From Magnetospira sp. (GTDB taxonomy: Bacteria; Pseudomonadota; Alphaproteobacteria; Rhodospirillales; Magnetospiraceae), in contig JANQIL010000026.1 in assembly GCA_028282245.1 (NCBI GenBank), forward strand, positions 1 to 34,952: a DNA stretch of 34,952 bases. The letters are read 5' to 3'. Made by a program: the position numbers and the translations under genes. Positions within the stretch are counted from its first letter, which is position 1, and each line of letters starts with the position of its first letter. Below the pieces are notes generated by a model. It saw only the letters and a program-made list of their open reading frames with translations. It did not search any database and had not been told where the DNA came from. Below, in pieces: positions 32,322 through 34,952 of this stretch.

Positions 32322-33452
32322 TCATGCGGTCCGAAGCGCGTGGTGGGCGGCGATCCAGGCCTGGCCGAGCGACAGGCCGGCATCGCCCGGCGACACCCGG
32401 CGATGGGTCAACACCGCGAGGCCGCGCGCCGTCAGCCCATCGCGCACCAGATCGGTCAGCACGAGATTGAAAAAGCATCCCCCCGACAGGCCCACGGTGG
32501 ACACCCCCCGCGCCTCCGCCGCCCGCGCCACCCAATCGACCAGGGCGGCGGCCAGGGTGCCGTGGAACAGATCGGCGCCGTCCTCGGCGTCGAAACCGTC
32601 CGCCAGGACGGCCAGCAGCGGCCACAGATCGAGCATGCCGTCGGCGCCGACGATCCAGCCGCCATCGAGCACCCGAGGCCGGGTCGCCATCCGCTCCAGG
32701 GCCATCGGGGCCTGGCCCTCGAACTCGGCCACCGGATGGACGCCCAACAGACCGCAGGCGGCGTCGAACAACCGCCCGGCCGAACTCGTTTCGGGGCAGT
32801 TGAGTCCACGTTCCAGAACCTGACGCAGCAGCCCCGCGTGCGGCTGGTCGGCGAACCGCTCGGCGATCTCGTCGCCGCGTCCCAGGGCATGCAGGGCCGC
32901 CGCCCCCATCCGCCAGGGCGCGCGCGCCGCCGCGTCGCCGCCCGGCTGCGCCAGCGGCCGCAAGTGACCGAGGCGCCGGAAGCCGGCGCCCTCGGCGAGC
33001 AGCAGCTCGCCGCCCCAGGCGCCGCCGTCCGGTCCCAGCCCGAATCCGTCCAGGGCCAGCCCCAGCACCGGACCTCCATGGCCGTGTTCCGCCGCCACGG
33101 CGGCGACGTGCGCGTGGTGATGCTGAACCGGCAGCGCCGTCGCGCCGCTTCGCTCGGCCAACGCGCGGGCCGCCAGGGTGGAATGAAAATCCGGGTGCCT
33201 GTCGTGGGCGACCACCCATGGCGCGGCGCCGAGATGATCGAGCAGCGCCTCGGCCAGCGCATCGTAGACGCGCCGCGCATCGACGTCGCCCAGATCACCG
33301 GCCGGCGGGGACAGCACCGCCGTCCCATCCTTCATGACGCAGACGGCGGCCTTGAGAAAGGCGCCCATGCCGACCACCGGGGCGGGTGGCGCCGGCAGCG
33401 CGGCGCGGTAGGCCTGATCCGCGTGCGCCATCGGACGCGGGTTCATCGTCAT
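32322..33452 (-). CDS. hypF: Short HypF (carbamoyltransferase half only)
   Basis: A 376-aa protein matching only the C-terminal, Kae1-like half of HypF. Its motifs are [14 protein letters not shown] near the start, [47 protein letters not shown] and [11 protein letters not shown]. The usual N-terminal acylphosphatase, zinc-finger and YrdC-like domains of the full-length protein (about 750 aa) are missing. The frame is intact and starts with an ATG that overlaps the hypB stop by 4 bp, so this is a short form and not a broken gene. The short HypF1 of Cupriavidus necator is a known precedent. HypF uses carbamoyl phosphate to load HypE. Confidence 0.9.
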   Translation of the reverse strand: MTMNPRPMAHADQAYRAALPAPPAPVVGMGAFLKAAVCVMKDGTAVLSPPAGDLGDVDARRVYDALAEALLDHLGAAPWVVAHDRHPDFHSTLAARALAERSGATALPVQHHHAHVAAVAAEHGHGGPVLGLALDGFGLGPDGGAWGGELLLAEGAGFRRLGHLRPLAQPGGDAAARAPWRMGAAALHALGRGDEIAERFADQPHAGLLRQVLERGLNCPETSSAGRLFDAACGLLGVHPVAEFEGQAPMALERMATRPRVLDGGWIVGADGMLDLWPLLAVLADGFDAEDGADLFHGTLAAALVDWVARAAEARGVSTVGLSGGCFFNLVLTDLVRDGLTARGLAVLTHRRVSPGDAGLSLGQAWIAAHHALRTA

Positions 33453-34234
33453 GCCGCCTCCGCGCGACGATCCAGGATCCACCGGTACCAGTCGGCCAGG
33501 CCATCGCCCCGGGTGGCCGAGACCCGCAGCACCTCAAGGCCCGGATGAACCCGCCGCGCCAGATCGACGCAGCGCTCCATATCGAAGGAGACGTAAGGCA
33601 GCAGGTCCACCTTGTTAAGGATCATCAGGTCGGCGGCGTGGAACATGTCCGGGTACTTGAGCGGCTTGTCGTCGCCCTCGGTGACCGACAGGATGACCAC
33701 CTTGTGCGCCTCGCCGAGGTCGAAGGCGGCCGGGCAGACCAGGTTGCCCACGTTCTCGATGAACAGCAGGCCGCCGGGCCCGGGCGACAGGTCGGCGGCG
33801 GCCCGGGCGACCATTTCGGCATCCAGGTGGCAGCCCTTGCCGGTGTTCACCTGCACCGCCGGAACGCCGGTTTCGCGGATCCGCTCGGCGTCGAAGCTGG
33901 TCTGCTGATCGCCCTCGATGACGGCGATCGATGCCGTGTCCCCCAGGTCGGCGATGCTGCGCACCAGAAGTGTCGTCTTGCCCGATCCCGGGGAGGAGAC
34001 CAGGTTGAGCGCCAGGACGCCGCGTTCGGCGAACCAGGCGCGGTTGGACGCCGCCCGGGCGTCGTTGCGCCCCAGGATGTCCCGTTCCACGCGCAGGATG
34101 CGACTCCGCTCCGCCGCCGCATGACGGCCCTCCGGACCATGCGCATGGTGCCGGTGCCCATCATGGCCATGATGATGATCATGGGCCGTCCGCCCCTCGA
34201 CGGTTGCCTGTCCGCACCCGCAAACGCCGCACAT
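33449..34234 (-). CDS. hypB: Hydrogenase nickel-incorporation GTPase HypB
   Basis: A 261-aa SIMIBI GTPase that, with HypA, inserts nickel into the hydrogenase large subunit. The N-terminus MCGVCGCG is the high-affinity nickel motif, followed by a His-rich stretch ([16 protein letters not shown], residues 19-34), probably a nickel store. The GTPase core has the P-loop SSPGSGKTT, then [23 protein letters not shown] with the metal-site Cys and His, [14 protein letters not shown], and [11 protein letters not shown] 34234 overlaps the hypA stop by 1 bp. Confidence 0.96.
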   Translation of the reverse strand: MCGVCGCGQATVEGRTAHDHHHGHDGHRHHAHGPEGRHAAAERSRILRVERDILGRNDARAASNRAWFAERGVLALNLVSSPGSGKTTLLVRSIADLGDTASIAVIEGDQQTSFDAERIRETGVPAVQVNTGKGCHLDAEMVARAAADLSPGPGGLLFIENVGNLVCPAAFDLGEAHKVVILSVTEGDDKPLKYPDMFHAADLMILNKVDLLPYVSFDMERCVDLARRVHPGLEVLRVSATRGDGLADWYRWILDRRAEAA

Positions 34235-34575
34235 CACGCCACCTCCAGTTCGCGAACCCGCATCTGCTCGCCGTCGGTGATCTGAATCTGAAAACCGCCG
34301 CACGCGGGGCAGGGGTCGAAGCGACTGCCGACGGCGATCTCGCGGGCGCAGGCCATGCACCAGCCGGCGCCCGGGGTGCGGATGATTTCCAGTCGCGCCC
34401 CCTCGGCCAGGGTGCCCTTCATGACCGCGTCGAAACAGAAAGCCATCGCCTCGGGCTCGGCGTGGGACAACACGCCGAGATCCAGCCACACGGTCTTGAC
34501 GGTCGAGAATCGCTGGCGCTCGGCCTCCGTCTCCAGAATCCTCAGAATGCCCTCGGTCAGGGACATCTCATGCAT
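34234..34575 (-). CDS. hypA: Hydrogenase nickel-insertion protein HypA
   Basis: A 113-aa nickel metallochaperone. The N-terminus MHEMSL supplies the nickel-binding His2. The zinc site is C73, C76, C89 and C92 (CMAC ... CPAC). GAGGAGG lies 6 nt before ATG 34575; an in-frame TTG two codons earlier is rejected, because the MHE start is essential to function. The preceding hupK-like gene ends inside it, 8 bp after its start. Confidence 0.96.
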   Translation of the reverse strand: MHEMSLTEGILRILETEAERQRFSTVKTVWLDLGVLSHAEPEAMAFCFDAVMKGTLAEGARLEIIRTPGAGWCMACAREIAVGSRFDPCPACGGFQIQITDGEQMRVRELEVA

Positions 34576-34952
34576 GCCCAACCTCCTCGATCCTCAGATC
34601 GTATGGGACGCAGGGATCGATCGCAATGATCAGCAACTCGGCCCGCCGCCGCAGGTTGTCGGAATCGGTCGCGGCGCCGCCCGCCAGAACGGTGGCGAGC
34701 GCGCCCTCGGGATGGAGATTCCATTCGGTCGGCGCGACGATGCGATAATCGGCGATCCGGCCGCCGTCCACCGTCGCCCGATGCAGCAGCAGGCCGCGCG
34801 CCGTGTCGACCGCCGCGAGGCCGCACCCGCGCGCCACCGCTTCGGCCACCGGCGGCGGCGGCGCGGCGCCGCCGGCCAGGGCATCCAGATCGTCCAGGAC
34901 GGCCAGTCCGTCCAGGATGCGCGCGATCAGGCGGGCCGCGAGCGCGTGGCCG
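34568..34952 (-). CDS. hupK: HupK/HoxV-like protein, C-terminal part (5' end outside window)
   Basis: The frame is open to the right edge, so the N-terminus is missing. The visible 127 residues resemble the end of a [NiFe]-hydrogenase large subunit: VDTARGLLLHRATVDGGRIADY, APTEWNLHPEGALATVL, and a final [16 protein letters not shown]. In true large subunits the end is DPCxxCxxH; here only the first Cys remains (Tyr in place of the second) and there is no cleavable tail after the His. This is the pattern of HupK/HoxV, a scaffold-like paralogue used in assembly. Placement right before hypA agrees. A degenerate large subunit is the alternative. Confidence 0.8.
   Translation of the reverse strand, partial: GHALAARLIARILDGLAVLDDLDALAGGAAPPPPVAEAVARGCGLAAVDTARGLLLHRATVDGGRIADYRIVAPTEWNLHPEGALATVLAGGAATDSDNLRRRAELLIIAIDPCVPYDLRIEEVGHA

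Overview
The window is GC-rich, densely coded DNA whose non-coding promoters stand out as short AT-rich tracts. The gene set (CcrM GANTC methyltransferase beside rnhB, a ccoNOQP-ccoGHIS cluster, a hupK-hypABFCDE maturation operon and a short HypF) points to an alphaproteobacterium, probably a Rhodospirillales-type organism able to respire at low oxygen and to use hydrogen. The taxonomic call is inference from gene content and protein style; no rRNA is present.

Layout. (1) 1-530: the tail of a large serine recombinase running into an antisense tRNA-Arg(CCG), which looks like the edge of an integrated island. (2) 700-3450: a small hypothetical gene, ccrM, rnhB and a divergent PAPS-reductase-like protein. 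(3) 3550-6323: a DUF1178-like zinc-ribbon protein, then molybdenum-cofactor genes moaA-moeA joined by a 4-bp overlap. (4) 6320-14381, minus strand: the cbb3 oxidase operon ccoNOQP, a strong terminator, and the assembly operon ccoGHIS. ccoQ (50 aa) and ccoS (53 aa) are both present. (5) 14800-18470: glycerophosphodiester phosphodiesterase, a nitronate-monooxygenase-like flavoprotein with an extra cysteine cluster, an unknown protein behind a structured leader, and a VOC-fold protein. (6) 18889-22479: wecB-wecC and a GT4 glycosyltransferase of the exosortase/PEP-CTERM-associated style, a surface-polysaccharide unit. (7) 22566-24439: a concentrative nucleoside transporter and peptide deformylase. 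(8) 24464-29847: an ArsR-family repressor with the two cysteines of the SqrR/BigR persulfide sensors, divergent from an RND efflux adaptor and pump with a palindrome between them, followed by a small membrane protein whose coiled coil has methionine at almost every seventh residue. (9) 29883-34952, minus strand: the [NiFe]-hydrogenase maturation operon hupK'-hypA-hypB-hypF-hypC-hypD-hypE, nearly every junction overlapping.

How the parts work together. moaA/moeA feed molybdoenzymes made elsewhere. ccoGHIS supplies copper and assembles the oxidase encoded by ccoNOQP; a composite AT-rich element occurs upstream of both operons and may co-ordinate them. The hyp genes build the NiFe(CN)2CO centre of a hydrogenase whose structural genes presumably lie beyond the right edge. 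The SqrR-like repressor probably controls the RND pump in response to reactive sulfur.

The best candidates for something undescribed are the methionine-heptad membrane protein at 29422-29847 and its possible link to the persulfide-sensor/RND unit, the AT-rich operator-like motif shared between distant promoters, the composite cco element, and the structured leader before 17364.
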